A stretch of 64,000 bases of DNA from Muribaculaceae bacterium (GTDB taxonomy: Bacteria > Bacteroidota > Bacteroidia > Bacteroidales > Muribaculaceae): NCBI GenBank assembly GCA_017621845.1, contig JAGASI010000023.1, positions 101,377 to 165,376 on the forward strand, written 5' to 3'. Of this stretch, positions 43,204-53,228 are shown one piece after another (positions within the stretch are counted from its first letter, which is position 1; each line of letters begins with the position of its first letter). A program made the translations under genes and the position numbers. Under the pieces are notes generated by a model. It did not search any database. It was not told the DNA's origin and was given only the letters and a program-made list of their open reading frames with translations.

Positions 43204-43685
43204 ATAAAGCGGAAGGGGACGTTGTTTTTGGGGTCGGTGATCCACTCTGAGGACTCGGTGACCGACCAGTCGGCAGGGTCAATGGCCGGGAAGAATGTAT
43301 CGGCATCGTCAACCACAGTGCCGATTTCGGTTAAATATAGGCGTGAGGCATAGGGTAGGGCCTGGGTATAAATCTGGCCGCCACCTATGATGAACACTTC
43401 GTCATCATGGTCTATGTCAATGGCATGGCGGATGGCATCACATAGTGAGTTGAATGTCAGTACACCATCGGGATTGTAATCGTGATTGCGTGTAATCACG
43501 ATATTGGTGCGGTTGGGGAGTGGACCGTTGGGAAGCGACTCATAAGTGTTGCGTCCCATTATGACAGTGTGTCCGCCTGTGAGACGTTTAAAGTTGCGCA
43601 GGTCTTCCGAGATGTGAAAGAGCAGGTCGCCGCCGCGACCTATGGCACCGTTGGTAGTGGTGGCTACAATAATTGAGATGGGCAT
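43185..43685 (-). CDS. folA: Dihydrofolate reductase
   Basis: This is a 166-aa enzyme of family length, reducing dihydrofolate with NADPH. Characteristic parts are ISIIVATTTNGAIGRGGDLLFHISEDLRNFKRLT split over residues 3-36, the NADPH-binding VIMGRNTYESLP, and FIIGGGQIYTQAL near 95-107. It is the last gene of cdd-thyA-folA, 25 nt after thyA, so it regenerates the tetrahydrofolate that ThyA oxidises. Confidence 0.96.
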   Translation of the reverse strand: MPISIIVATTTNGAIGRGGDLLFHISEDLRNFKRLTGGHTVIMGRNTYESLPNGPLPNRTNIVITRNHDYNPDGVLTFNSLCDAIRHAIDIDHDDEVFIIGGGQIYTQALPYASRLYLTEIGTVVDDADTFFPAIDPADWSVTESSEWITDPKNNVPFRFICLSRN

Positions 43686-43710
43686 AAATTGTTAAATCAT
43701 AGGTTGTTGA

Positions 43711-44505
43711 TTATACTGAGACCTTGGCCACGATATGAGGGTGTGGGTCATAGTCGGTGAGGGAGAAGTCGTCATAGGTGAAGTCAAATATGTCTCGGAC
43801 CTCGGGGTTGAGTGTCATTTTGGGCAGTGGACGTGGCTCACGGGAGAGTTGGAGGTCAACCTGCTCGAGGTGGTTGGTGTATATGTGTGCATCGCCGAGT
43901 GTATGGACAAATTCTCCGGGCTTTAAGTCTGTAACCTGGGCGACCATCAGAAGTAACAAGGCGTATGAGGCAATGTTGAACGGCACGCCCAGAAATGAGT
44001 CGGCCGAGCGCTGGTACAGTTGCAGGCTCAGCTTGCCATCGGCTACATAGAACTGGAAGAAGGCGTGGCACGGCGGCAATTTCATGTTGGGGAGGTCGGC
44101 GACATTCCAGGCGCTGACTATGATGCGTCGTGAGTCGGGGTTGTGCTTGATGTCATTGATGGCTTGTGTAATTTGGTCGATGGTGCCACCGTTATAGTCG
44201 GGCCATGAACGCCATTGGTAACCGTAGATGTGTCCAAGGTCGCCATTCTCGTCGGCCCACTCGTTCCATATCCTGACGCCGTTCTCTTGGAGGTAATGCA
44301 CATTGGTGTCGCCACGCAGAAACCACAGTAACTCGTGGATGATAGATTTGAGATGCAACTTCTTGGTGGTCAACAGAGGAAATCCATTGGCAAGGTCAAA
44401 TCTCATCTGGTAGCCAAATGTCGATATGGTGCCTGTGCCTGTGCGGTCGCTCTTGAGGGTGCCGTTGTCGCGTATGTGTCTGAGTAGGTCGAGATATTGT
44501 TGCAT
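43711..44505 (-). CDS. thyA: Thymidylate synthase
   Basis: This is a 264-aa enzyme, the same length as E. coli ThyA, methylating dUMP to dTMP with methylene-tetrahydrofolate. Catalytic Cys146 lies in [14 protein letters not shown]; phosphate-binding Arg residues are in SDRTGTGT and [11 protein letters not shown]; and [20 protein letters not shown] is the signature folate/nucleotide segment. It sits 20 nt after cdd and 25 nt before folA. Confidence 0.98.
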   Translation of the reverse strand: MQQYLDLLRHIRDNGTLKSDRTGTGTISTFGYQMRFDLANGFPLLTTKKLHLKSIIHELLWFLRGDTNVHYLQENGVRIWNEWADENGDLGHIYGYQWRSWPDYNGGTIDQITQAINDIKHNPDSRRIIVSAWNVADLPNMKLPPCHAFFQFYVADGKLSLQLYQRSADSFLGVPFNIASYALLLLMVAQVTDLKPGEFVHTLGDAHIYTNHLEQVDLQLSREPRPLPKMTLNPEVRDIFDFTYDDFSLTDYDPHPHIVAKVSV

Positions 44506-44525
44506 GATTGATTGGTGTGTAATAT

Positions 44526-45008
44526 TTATTCGCCGACGTATGTGATGAAGGCAAGTGGAAGAAGAGACCTGACTGATGGAACAATATAAGCTTTATCACG
44601 TCCACCGAGTATTACCGGGACGTCGTGGCCGGCCAGAGTCTCAAATTCCAGAAGGGCTTGACGACATACTCCGCATGGAGAGACGGGTTCAGTGACAAAG
44701 TCGCCGTCTTCGTTGCGGGCAGTGATGGCAATTTTGTCAAACTTGGCTTCGGGATAGCGGGCATGGGCATAGAAACAGGTAGCGCGTTCGGCACATGTCC
44801 CCGCGCTATACGCGGCATTTTCCTGATTGGAGCCTGAAAGTGTCTCACCGTTATCAAGAAGTATGGCTGCACCTACTTTAAATTTGCTATATGGAGAATA
44901 AGAGGTGTAGGTGGCTTGGCGGGCCTGCTCGAGTAATTGTCGGTCTTGAGAAGGGAGTTCGTCAAGGTCATATACTTGGACCGGAACGTTTATGTCTATC
45001 TGTTTCAT
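44526..45008 (-). CDS. cdd: Cytidine deaminase
   Basis: This is a 160-aa zinc enzyme converting (deoxy)cytidine to (deoxy)uridine. Zinc ligands and catalytic Glu are in [10 protein letters not shown], with the remaining ligands in [13 protein letters not shown]. The start at 45008 ([11 protein letters not shown]) is chosen because the upstream ATG at 45035 lies inside the TACCTTTG promoter box. It is first in the cdd-thyA-folA operon, feeding salvaged pyrimidines toward dTMP. Confidence 0.95.
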   Translation of the reverse strand: MKQIDINVPVQVYDLDELPSQDRQLLEQARQATYTSYSPYSKFKVGAAILLDNGETLSGSNQENAAYSAGTCAERATCFYAHARYPEAKFDKIAITARNEDGDFVTEPVSPCGVCRQALLEFETLAGHDVPVILGGRDKAYIVPSVRSLLPLAFITYVGE

Positions 45009-45032
45009 GGCTGTAGTTATATTGTTGGATGA

Positions 45033-45040
45033 CAAAGGTA
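45033..45040 (-). promoter_or_regulatory. -7 box of the cdd-thyA-folA operon
   Basis: TACCTTTG on the minus strand; predicted start near 45026, giving an about 18-nt leader to the cdd ATG at 45008. Confidence 0.6.
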
Positions 45041-45088
45041 ATAATTTTTTTTGGCGTCGATATGTTATAGGTAATTAAAAATGTTTAT

Positions 45089-45096
45089 TAAATTTG
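45089..45096 (+). promoter_or_regulatory. -7 box abutting the helicase start codon
   Basis: TAAATTTG ends 4 nt before the ATG at 45101; an alternative ATG is at 45110. A leaderless or near-leaderless mRNA is predicted. No clear -33 TTG. Confidence 0.5.
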
Positions 45097-45100
45097 TAGT

Positions 45101-47188
45101 ATGAACAGCATGAATAAAGATGAACATTATATCGAGGGGTTAAATTCCCGTCAGTCGGCGGCGGCGAGTTATCAGGGTCGCAATCTTTTGGTACTCGCTG
45201 GAGCCGGTACAGGTAAGACACGGACAATCATAGCACGTGCCCGTTATCTGTTGGAGCATGGCGTAGCACCGTCGCGGTTGTTGATACTGTCATTTACCCG
45301 CAAGTCGGCCAAAGAAATTGTTACCCGCTTACAGTCATCGACAGTCAAGGATGCACGTCAACTCTCGGGGTTGACGTTCCACTCATGGTGTATGCAACTG
45401 ATTGAGCGTAATCCGGGAGTTTTCAACTTTGGACATTTTACCGTTATCGATGAAGAAGACCGTGAGAGTGCTTTCAAACTTGTGTGTGGCCGCCACTTCA
45501 AGAAAGCCAATTTTATCGACCCCAAGCAGTTGGCCGAGGTATATTCCTATGCTGTCAATGCGCGTTGTAAGTTGTCGACGGCATTGGGTATGAGGTTGTT
45601 CTATGGACACGTGGATGAGCAGACACGTAATAAAATTATTGAAAAACTGCCGGTCTATCAGGAAGTTATCAAGAAGTATATAGCTTTCAAGAACGAGCGT
45701 CGCTATCTTGATTATGATGACATCTTAAATAAAGTAGCGTTGGCGCTTCACCGTCATCCCGAGGCCGCCGAGTATATTGCCGGAGGATATGACCACATTC
45801 TTGTAGACGAGATGCAGGATACCAATCCGCTTCAATACTTGTTGTTGAGCTCGTTCTGGAGACACTGCAATGTCTTCTGTGTGGGAGATGATGCACAGTC
45901 GATTTATGGGTTCCGTGGTGCCGACTTCAATTCGATACATTATTTTAAGGAAGTTGTTCCTGATGCCGAGGTGATGAAGCTGACAGTCAACTATCGCTCG
46001 ACCCAGGAGATACTTGACTTGTCTAATTGGGTACTCGAGGGCTCACCCCTGAATTATGACAAACATCTGACTGCCGACCGTGGCCATGGTGACAAGCCGC
46101 TGATAGTTCATTTCCGCGAAGAATGGGATCAGGCGCGGGATATTGTCATGCGTATCAAGGACTCACTCGGTGAGGCCGGATGCAAGTATAAGGATAACAT
46201 GGTGCTGTCAAGGTCCAATTGGGGACTGAAATCGGTCGAGGCTTGTCTGATTGAAGCCAAGATTCCTTATGAGCTGTATGGAGGGACCTCTCTGATGGCG
46301 TCGGCCCATGTGCGTGACTTAGTGTCGGCACTGAGAGTCGCTACCAATCCTCGTGATGAATTAGCCTGGCAACGGTATCTGTGTCTGTTCCCGAGGATAG
46401 GCGAAATCACGGCCGCCAAAATCATAGACGCATTATTGGACAAGGAGTCGCTCGAGGAATGTGTCGAAGTGTTGAGGTCAAACAAAACGCTTGACTCGGC
46501 GGCGGCCGAGACCTTGACCGCAATCAGTGAATTACAATCTGAGGTGAGTCGCGCTGTTCAAGCCGCCCTCAAAGGCCTCTCCAATGTGTTAAGGTATAAA
46601 TATAAAGATGACTGGGACCGTCGTAGTCGGGACCTGCCATTGTTGCAGAAAATCGCTGAAGCTGCTGACTCGCTGGTGGGATTTATCTCAGACTACATTT
46701 TGGACCCGTCATTGTCTACCGGAGTCAAAAACGAGGGAGACCCTGAGGACTGTGTCATACTTACAACCATACACTCGGCAAAAGGCCTCGAGGCCCGTAA
46801 TTGTTATCTGGTTAATGCCAATTATTCCCAATATCCATCGGTCAAGGCCATCACAGCCGGAGATGCCGCTATCGAAGAAGACCGTCGTTGCCTGTATGTG
46901 GCACTGACAAGAGCCAAGGACTCGCTCGTCATCTATCGCTCGCATAAAGCCGCCCAAGTCGTGGATTATCCCGACCCCTCAGGCCCTGCGGGACTCTTCA
47001 GCAAGCTTATAGACCCCGAGTTAAGAAAAACCATAGCTTCACTCTCGCCCTCGCGACTGTACTTCCTCAACGACATTCCCGCCAACCTCTACACCCCCGC
47101 CGAAATAAGCGACCCCAAACACCGCTGGGACACATACACCGGTCAATCCATAGCCCTCGATGGCCTCGACGACTTTGACTTCAGCTAA
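45101..47188 (+). CDS. UvrD/Rep family ATP-dependent DNA helicase
   Basis: This is a 695-aa superfamily 1A helicase. Visible motifs are the Q motif LNSRQSAAA, Walker A AGAGTGKT (about 33-40), motif Ia LSFTRKSAKEI, motif II ILVDEMQDTN near 235, motif III VGDDAQSIYGFRGAD, motif IV VNYRSTQEIL, motif V TIHSAKGLEARNCYLVN and motif VI LYVALTRAKDSL. It unwinds DNA 3' to 5', probably in repair. It lacks a long C-terminal nuclease domain, so it is not AddA or RecB. It is divergent from cdd and convergent with lptD. Confidence 0.94.
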   Translation: MNSMNKDEHYIEGLNSRQSAAASYQGRNLLVLAGAGTGKTRTIIARARYLLEHGVAPSRLLILSFTRKSAKEIVTRLQSSTVKDARQLSGLTFHSWCMQLIERNPGVFNFGHFTVIDEEDRESAFKLVCGRHFKKANFIDPKQLAEVYSYAVNARCKLSTALGMRLFYGHVDEQTRNKIIEKLPVYQEVIKKYIAFKNERRYLDYDDILNKVALALHRHPEAAEYIAGGYDHILVDEMQDTNPLQYLLLSSFWRHCNVFCVGDDAQSIYGFRGADFNSIHYFKEVVPDAEVMKLTVNYRSTQEILDLSNWVLEGSPLNYDKHLTADRGHGDKPLIVHFREEWDQARDIVMRIKDSLGEAGCKYKDNMVLSRSNWGLKSVEACLIEAKIPYELYGGTSLMASAHVRDLVSALRVATNPRDELAWQRYLCLFPRIGEITAAKIIDALLDKESLEECVEVLRSNKTLDSAAAETLTAISELQSEVSRAVQAALKGLSNVLRYKYKDDWDRRSRDLPLLQKIAEAADSLVGFISDYILDPSLSTGVKNEGDPEDCVILTTIHSAKGLEARNCYLVNANYSQYPSVKAITAGDAAIEEDRRCLYVALTRAKDSLVIYRSHKAAQVVDYPDPSGPAGLFSKLIDPELRKTIASLSPSRLYFLNDIPANLYTPAEISDPKHRWDTYTGQSIALDGLDDFDFS

Positions 47189-47276
47189 TATCTACCCGGC
47201 CATCCAAGATATTTAACGCTCTAAATGCCTTAGAGTGATAAAAACCTTGGAGAATATCCATTGCTTGGGAGGGTGG

Positions 47277-50072
47277 TTAGTACCAGGTGATGCCGTTGGC
47301 CATTGAGGAGCGTTTGTCGTATTTGAGGTCTGAGAGCATCGATGACTTGACGGCGATGTGGAAGTTGTAGCTCTTGTAAGGGCCGACGGGAACAAAGCTG
47401 GCTCGCATCACAAAGCAGTGTAGGTCACGTGAGATGTTGCAGTTCATGTAGGCCAGTTTGTGGGTGTCAAAGTTGTAGGATGCGGTGAATGAAAAATTCC
47501 AGTTTTTGGTGGGGCGGATGTTGCCCGATAGACTCAGGTTCTGGGTAATTTTGCCGTTATACTCCATCTTCTGTTTATTGAAAGAACCATATCCATATCC
47601 GATAGAGTAGTTTACCGACAGGCTCCACGGTATCTGCCATTTGGCATATCCATCGCTGTCGAGCACAAGGTCGCCTCCTGAGTCTTCAGAGTTCTGACGG
47701 TCGCCATATTCATCACCTGACATCTGGTTATCGTTGTCGTTGTTGGTGTCATTCTGTCCGTTGTCCTTTTTCTTGCGCTTGAAAGTGTCGTTGTTGAAGG
47801 TATAGGAGAATGATGTGCCGGTTGATGACAGTCGCCCGAGGCCTTTGCCTGCCTTCCATCGTGGTATGTTGACGCGCACGGGGTTACCTGATTCATTAAG
47901 TTGGTAGGTGTACACATCCCATACGGCCGATAGGTTGAGGTTGAAGTTTTTGGTTAATCTTAACAGTATAGATGTGTTGATGTTTGACCAGTTGAGGGAG
48001 TCGGCGGCAAAGTTGTAGCTTTGGCTTACAGTGAAGTTTTCGATTAGTGATATTTTCTTTTCGCCTGTCGAGTCATTGTCCGATTTGACTTTCATCTCGA
48101 GGTTGTTGGCGAGTGATACCGATACAGCACCGGTCTTTCCGCGTCCCGGTACGCCAAACATGGCGTTGGGAAATTTGCTATACACGACCTCCTGTAGCTT
48201 GCCATCGGCAGTCGGACGCTCGTAGGAGCCGTAGTAGCCGAAAAATCCCGAGCCGAAGTCGGGCGCTCCAGAGAATGAGATAGTGGGTGTCAATACGTGG
48301 CGTATCATCTTGATTTTGTCACCCATAAATTTGAGTGGCTTATAGAAGCCATAGATACGGGTGTCCATCGAGATGGCGGCACTGAAGTCCCATACGTTAT
48401 AGAAGTTGTAGGTTGTATCCATTACCTCGGCGGCTGCGTTAGGGTCCCATTGCCGACGCACTTTCTGGGTGTACATGCGGTCGGTGACAGTGATAGAGGG
48501 TGTCACGTTGAGGTAGTTGAACAGGTTGAAAGTTGCCGAGATGGGTACGGTGTGTTTCATGCCGTTGCGCCAGTCTTTGATGAGGCTTTTCTTGAAGAAC
48601 TCGTTTTGTTTGGCAGTTAGTGAGTTTTGGAATTGACCGGAGTATGATAGTTTGATTTTTTCATACCATTTTTCGGCGCCCACTGCACGTTTTCGCTTGA
48701 ATGGCGCGACTTGACCGAGGGTTAATGTGAAGTTGGGGAAGCTGACCGACACGGTAGAGTCCTGGGTGCGCTGGGAAACGCTGAGTGAGGTGGATATTGA
48801 CCACTTGGTATTGGGAAAACGGTAGGAAAGGTTTACAGTCGAGCTCTTGGTGTTCTCTGTAAAAGCGTTGGAGTAATAGGAGTTGATATCGTTGCGAGTA
48901 TATCCGCTGGTTGTGAAGTTTACTGAGGCTGAGAGACTCATATTGGGGTTGGCTTTGGCATCTTGGGAGTGACTCCACAGTACCTGGAAGTTGGTCTGTT
49001 TGGAGTAGTCCGGCATGCCTTTGTCTCCATATATGGTCTTGAGGTAAGATATGTTGAAGTTACCGCTGAACTTGTAGCGCTTGGCATATGTCGAGCGTGC
49101 CGCCAGTCCCCAAGAGCCTTTGGTGTAGACCTCGCCGGTCAATGCCAGGTCGATGTTGTCGTTGATTGCAAAGTAGTATCCGCCGTCGCTGAGGTAGAAC
49201 CCTCGTTGGTAGTCATCACCAAATGTAGGGAATATCACGCCCGATGAGTAGCTTTCAGTGAATGGGAAGTAGCCAAACGGCACTGCAAGTGGCAACGGTA
49301 GTCCGGCAAGTACAAGATATGTGGGCCCGGTAACCACATCCTTGCCGGGACGCATTTTGCCACGGGTAATGTTGAAGTAGAAGTGTGGGCAGTCGTGATC
49401 GTCACATGTGGTGTATTTACCGTCCTTGAAGTAGTAAATATTGTCTGAGTCTTTCTTGGCGGTACCACCGGTGAGGTAGCCTTCTCCCTGTTGGGTCACG
49501 ATATCGTGCAAGATACCCTTGCGGGTACCAAAGTTATATTTCATGGTGTGAGCCTCGTAGTCGGTGCTACCTTCGGTAAATATCGGTTGTCCGACCGGTT
49601 GTCCGATGGAGTCGGTGTCGCCGAGGGCATAGACGGTGTTGTTCCTGATGTCAAGCTCAATCTGTGCGGCATCGATTTTAAATTCGCCATACTCGACTTT
49701 GCTGTCTCCATACATGAACGCCGAGTCACGCCGTATCAGTACCATTGAGTCCTGAGACGAGAAGTTGACAATATTGTCGATATCAACTTTCTGGCGGCGT
49801 ACTCGACGGGGCTTATTGACGGTATCAAGCATTGCTTCACGGTGAGCCAGACGTTGACGTGCTGTCGGCGTGCTGTCGGGGGGCAATGTTGTCGAGTCGT
49901 TTTTATTATCGATATCCTTGGCTGTCAGCAATGAGTCAATGACCATTGACGTGCTGTCTGAGGTGTCAATGGTCGAGATGTCGCTCGTGTTGAGTTGGGC
50001 AAGAGCGCTCACTGTCTGCCACATTAGTGGCGTCAGCATTAATATAAGGATATATAATATGAGTTTTTTCAA
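47277..50072 (-). CDS. lptD: LPS-assembly protein LptD (Bacteroidetes type)
   Basis: This is a 931-aa outer-membrane protein with a signal peptide (MKKLILYILILMLTPL to ALAQ). After a Ser/Thr/Asp-rich linker (about 28-95) comes an LptA/OstA-like beta-taco domain (about 105-230: DSAFMYGDSKVEYGEFKIDAAQ, then IFTEGSTDYEAHTMKYNF) containing the family segment TTCDDHDCPHFYF. The rest is a large beta-barrel, interrupted by an Asn/Asp-rich loop near residues 770-805. It inserts lipopolysaccharide into the outer leaflet. The N-terminal periplasmic part ends before the PFGYFPF motif typical of this branch. Confidence 0.92.
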   Translation of the reverse strand: MKKLILYILILMLTPLMWQTVSALAQLNTSDISTIDTSDSTSMVIDSLLTAKDIDNKNDSTTLPPDSTPTARQRLAHREAMLDTVNKPRRVRRQKVDIDNIVNFSSQDSMVLIRRDSAFMYGDSKVEYGEFKIDAAQIELDIRNNTVYALGDTDSIGQPVGQPIFTEGSTDYEAHTMKYNFGTRKGILHDIVTQQGEGYLTGGTAKKDSDNIYYFKDGKYTTCDDHDCPHFYFNITRGKMRPGKDVVTGPTYLVLAGLPLPLAVPFGYFPFTESYSSGVIFPTFGDDYQRGFYLSDGGYYFAINDNIDLALTGEVYTKGSWGLAARSTYAKRYKFSGNFNISYLKTIYGDKGMPDYSKQTNFQVLWSHSQDAKANPNMSLSASVNFTTSGYTRNDINSYYSNAFTENTKSSTVNLSYRFPNTKWSISTSLSVSQRTQDSTVSVSFPNFTLTLGQVAPFKRKRAVGAEKWYEKIKLSYSGQFQNSLTAKQNEFFKKSLIKDWRNGMKHTVPISATFNLFNYLNVTPSITVTDRMYTQKVRRQWDPNAAAEVMDTTYNFYNVWDFSAAISMDTRIYGFYKPLKFMGDKIKMIRHVLTPTISFSGAPDFGSGFFGYYGSYERPTADGKLQEVVYSKFPNAMFGVPGRGKTGAVSVSLANNLEMKVKSDNDSTGEKKISLIENFTVSQSYNFAADSLNWSNINTSILLRLTKNFNLNLSAVWDVYTYQLNESGNPVRVNIPRWKAGKGLGRLSSTGTSFSYTFNNDTFKRKKKDNGQNDTNNDNDNQMSGDEYGDRQNSEDSGGDLVLDSDGYAKWQIPWSLSVNYSIGYGYGSFNKQKMEYNGKITQNLSLSGNIRPTKNWNFSFTASYNFDTHKLAYMNCNISRDLHCFVMRASFVPVGPYKSYNFHIAVKSSMLSDLKYDKRSSMANGITWY

Positions 50073-50147
50073 GCAGAAAGCAGGTTGTTGGTCAACATTT
50101 TATGTCTTATAAACATAACGTGGTACATAACCGGACATAATCGAGTG

Positions 50148-50155
50148 CAAAGTTA
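50148..50155 (-). promoter_or_regulatory. -7 box for lptD
   Basis: TAACTTTG on the minus strand, with predicted start near 50141 and a leader of about 70 nt; the nearest TTG is 24 nt upstream, longer than optimal. Confidence 0.5.
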
Positions 50156-50298
50156 TAAAAACTTATCCACTCACCGCTCCAATCCTAATGTTTTAACTAA
50201 GGGTGACTTTGTATTTAAATTTTTTTTAACATAAGGGCGATAGTGTGGTTGTGTCTTGTCGTTGATAATGATTGATTTAAAGACATTTGTTATAATAA

Positions 50299-50336
50299 CG
50301 ACATCCCCGGTTGGCTTTGGCCAGCCGGGGATGTCG
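50299..50336 (-). terminator. Terminator of the TonB-like barrel gene
   Basis: CGACATCCCCGG (50299-50310) pairs with CCGGGGATGTCG (50325-50336) around a short GC-rich loop, 12 nt beyond the stop codon. Only a weak T-rich tail follows. Confidence 0.8.
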
Positions 50337-50347
50337 TATGGGATGTA

Positions 50348-53188
50348 TCAGAAAGGAGGCCGTCCGCCACGAGGACCATTGCCTGGGGGCGGGCCACCGG
50401 GACCACGGCGTTCGTTGCGGTTGGCAGGCTCGTTGCCTTTGCCAAAGGTATTGAATTTGTAGGTGAATGTCACCATGAAGTAGCGTCCAAGTGAGTTGTA
50501 GCTGATGTCATCGATGTAGTTGGCGGTGACGGTGCGCGAGATATTGGAGCGTTGTTTCAGCAGGTCATAGGCCTTGAGTGTCACGGTTGCCGATTGGCCG
50601 CGCAGGAAACTATAGGCTATAGATGCGTTCCACATCCATTCCTTTTTATTGTAACCGGGAGCATATCCGCTGGTGGCGGTGTAGTTGAGGTCGGTCTGGA
50701 GGGTAATGCCTATGGGAGTATAGTAGGTGCCGTAGAACATACCGCCATAGGAATGGATGGTGTTGGAGGCCCCGTCGGCTGTCGAGCGTGAGAATGTCGA
50801 GGCAGTGGTCTGGATATCATAGCGGGGGCGTATCTCGAGCTCGAGGTTGGCCGGGCGCCAGGCCAAGCCGGGAGAAATGGAGGCGTTGAGTGTCGAAGAT
50901 GTATTACGGGCATCGTTATTGAAGCCGACACCGTGGTTGTAGCGGAAATGCAGGTGGTTGCTGAACTGGAAGGCACGGTTGAATTTCAGAGGCATCGAGA
51001 ACATCATCATTCCAAAAGCATTCCACACGCCGTTGACATTGGCATAGGTCGTAGTCTGTCCGCCGGTGGTAGAGTCAAACGAGGTGCGTGATACAATTGA
51101 GTTCTGGGTAATCTGGGTAAAAAGCATGGCCATGATAGACCGCTGGGCCTCTTGGTTGAAGTCCTGAAATCTGAATTGTATGTGATGGGTAAATGATGGG
51201 TCGAGATTGGGGTTACCGACAACAATCTTCAATGGGTCGGACATGTCGGCCACAGGTTGGAGCTGGGTCATAGTGGGCTGGGAGGTGCGGCCACGGTAGT
51301 TTATATTAAATGAGCGTGTCTTGGATATTTTCCAACGGTAGCGCAGGAATGGAGCGACATTAAAGGTGTGCCGTGTGGGAATAGAACGCTCGTCGTTGAC
51401 CAGGTCTTTGGACCGTGACATCTGGGGCACCAACGAGATGCCGACCTCGAGGTTGGTGGCTTTGGTGATATGCTTATAGCCCAGACGTATGTCTTGGTTC
51501 ATGTAATAGTTGCGGAAACGGTTGGACAAGTCGACATTCCACATCAGGGAATCGATTGCCGGCCTTTCACCGGGGCCGAATATGTCGGCCATCGGGTTGT
51601 CATATGTCATGCGGTCGGCGTTGTTCCAACGGTATTGTATGTTGTATGCCAGTGTCAGGAAATTGCCTTTCTTGATATCACCCAGTGGCTCGGTCCAGGT
51701 CACGCGTGCACTTGCTGTCGTGTTCCATGTGTGGTTGTCGATGTATTGGTCATACAGGTCTATGGAGTCACCGAGAAGGTAGAAACGGTTGAGCGACCAA
51801 GCGTCTTCTTTCTCACGGGTGTTGGAAGTGGAAATATTAGCCATGATAGAGAACGAGCGGCCGGGTCGTGAGCGGAATTTATGGTTGTATATGATACGTG
51901 CCCCTACCGACCATGAGTCACCACGCGAGGTGTTGATGTTGTTGCTATGAGTCACGGGAGAACGCATGGCGTCACCGGCGCTGGTCAATGACGAGTCATT
52001 GGAAAAAGAGCGGTTGTGGGAGTATGAGAAGTTGGGGCGGAATTCAAATGTGTTAAGCGAGTCGGGCTTCCATTGCACGCGGAAGTTGACGCGTAAGTTG
52101 TGGCCGTTGTCACGTGCTGTTTTATAGGAGTTCAGGTAGGAGGAAGAGTCGTTGGGGAACAGCATCTGACGGTCCTGGGATGTAATGGTGCGCGACGAGG
52201 TGTTGGAGTACATGACGTTGCCACCGACACGTAAATTCTCGTCTTTCCCGACATTGAAGTTTAGGCCCAAGGCGCGTGATGTCTGCAGACCGTTGTCACC
52301 GCCAAAACGACGGAAACGGCCGGATGCACCATCGGTAAATCCGGGTTCGTTGATATTGTTGATGCCACCCAGTAGTGTCAGTTGGTTGTTATTCCAGAAA
52401 CGGTTGACGACAAATGAGCCTTTATATCGGTCATCGGTGCCATAACCGGCCTCGACGTTACCAAACCAGCCATTTTTCATGCCTTTCTTGACCGTGAGGT
52501 TGATGACTGTTTCTTCTTCGCCGTCATCGACGCCCGTCATACGCGCCAGGTCACTCTTGCGGTCTACGACCTGGAGTTTGTCAACCATGTTTACAGGAAG
52601 ATTCTTGGAAGCGACTTTGGGGTCGTCGCTGAAAAACTCTTTACCGTCGACGAGTATCTTGGTGATTTCCTTGCCATTGGATGTTATTTTGCCGTTGGCG
52701 TCGACCTCTACCCCCGGAAGACGTTTCAACAGGTCCTCGACCACGGCATTGGGTTGAGTTTTATAGGCGTCGGCGTTAAATTCGACGGTGTCTTCTTTGA
52801 CAGTGATAGGGGTGCGCTGTCCGGTAATCACTACATCGCCGAGGGTATAAGCGTCTTCGGCCAGTACAAGAGTGTCGAGTTTGAGATTTTGACCGGCAAC
52901 CTTGATGCGTCGGGTCTGAGTGGCACTTCCTATATAAGCGGCCTCGAGAATGTACGAGCCGTTGTTGACCTGTCGTATGTTAAAACGGCCGTTATTGTTG
53001 GCGACGGTCGTTGCAATCACTGCGCTGTCTCGTGGTGACAACAGTCTCACCGATGCGCCTATAAGTGGCTCTTTGTCGGTGTCAACAACGACTCCCGTGA
53101 CATTGTAAGAGCATAGCGCCAGTGATAATCCCATCACGAGTGCCAATGCCAATGTCTTGCATAGTAAAACTTTGGATTTTGATGACAT
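50348..53188 (-). CDS. TonB-receptor-like outer-membrane beta-barrel with CarboxypepD_reg-like domain
   Basis: This is a 946-aa protein with an N-terminal hydrophobic export signal (about 1-27). A carboxypeptidase-regulatory-like beta-sandwich covers about 29-115 (VTGVVVDTDKEPLIGASVRLL), then a plug domain (about 118-240: VVITGQRTPITVKEDTVEFNADAY, EDLLKRLPGVEVDANG, ILVDGKEFFSDDPKVA) and a large outer_membrane_beta-barrel_3 barrel. The C-terminus has an Arg/Gly/Pro-rich tail (RRGPGGPPPGNG) after the expected final barrel strand FMVTFTYKFN, which is unusual. Ligand unknown; it is not paired with a SusD-type gene. Confidence 0.92.
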   Translation of the reverse strand: MSSKSKVLLCKTLALALVMGLSLALCSYNVTGVVVDTDKEPLIGASVRLLSPRDSAVIATTVANNNGRFNIRQVNNGSYILEAAYIGSATQTRRIKVAGQNLKLDTLVLAEDAYTLGDVVITGQRTPITVKEDTVEFNADAYKTQPNAVVEDLLKRLPGVEVDANGKITSNGKEITKILVDGKEFFSDDPKVASKNLPVNMVDKLQVVDRKSDLARMTGVDDGEEETVINLTVKKGMKNGWFGNVEAGYGTDDRYKGSFVVNRFWNNNQLTLLGGINNINEPGFTDGASGRFRRFGGDNGLQTSRALGLNFNVGKDENLRVGGNVMYSNTSSRTITSQDRQMLFPNDSSSYLNSYKTARDNGHNLRVNFRVQWKPDSLNTFEFRPNFSYSHNRSFSNDSSLTSAGDAMRSPVTHSNNINTSRGDSWSVGARIIYNHKFRSRPGRSFSIMANISTSNTREKEDAWSLNRFYLLGDSIDLYDQYIDNHTWNTTASARVTWTEPLGDIKKGNFLTLAYNIQYRWNNADRMTYDNPMADIFGPGERPAIDSLMWNVDLSNRFRNYYMNQDIRLGYKHITKATNLEVGISLVPQMSRSKDLVNDERSIPTRHTFNVAPFLRYRWKISKTRSFNINYRGRTSQPTMTQLQPVADMSDPLKIVVGNPNLDPSFTHHIQFRFQDFNQEAQRSIMAMLFTQITQNSIVSRTSFDSTTGGQTTTYANVNGVWNAFGMMMFSMPLKFNRAFQFSNHLHFRYNHGVGFNNDARNTSSTLNASISPGLAWRPANLELEIRPRYDIQTTASTFSRSTADGASNTIHSYGGMFYGTYYTPIGITLQTDLNYTATSGYAPGYNKKEWMWNASIAYSFLRGQSATVTLKAYDLLKQRSNISRTVTANYIDDISYNSLGRYFMVTFTYKFNTFGKGNEPANRNERRGPGGPPPGNGPRGGRPPF

Positions 53189-53228
53189 AAATTCGGTATT
53201 ATGGCATGATGAAGTATAATAATGTGAG

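Noticed and set aside
47219..47235. CTCTAA/TTAGAG stem between the helicase gene and lptD as a terminator
   Set aside because: Only 6 bp, AT-rich and without a T-run in either direction; too weak to list.
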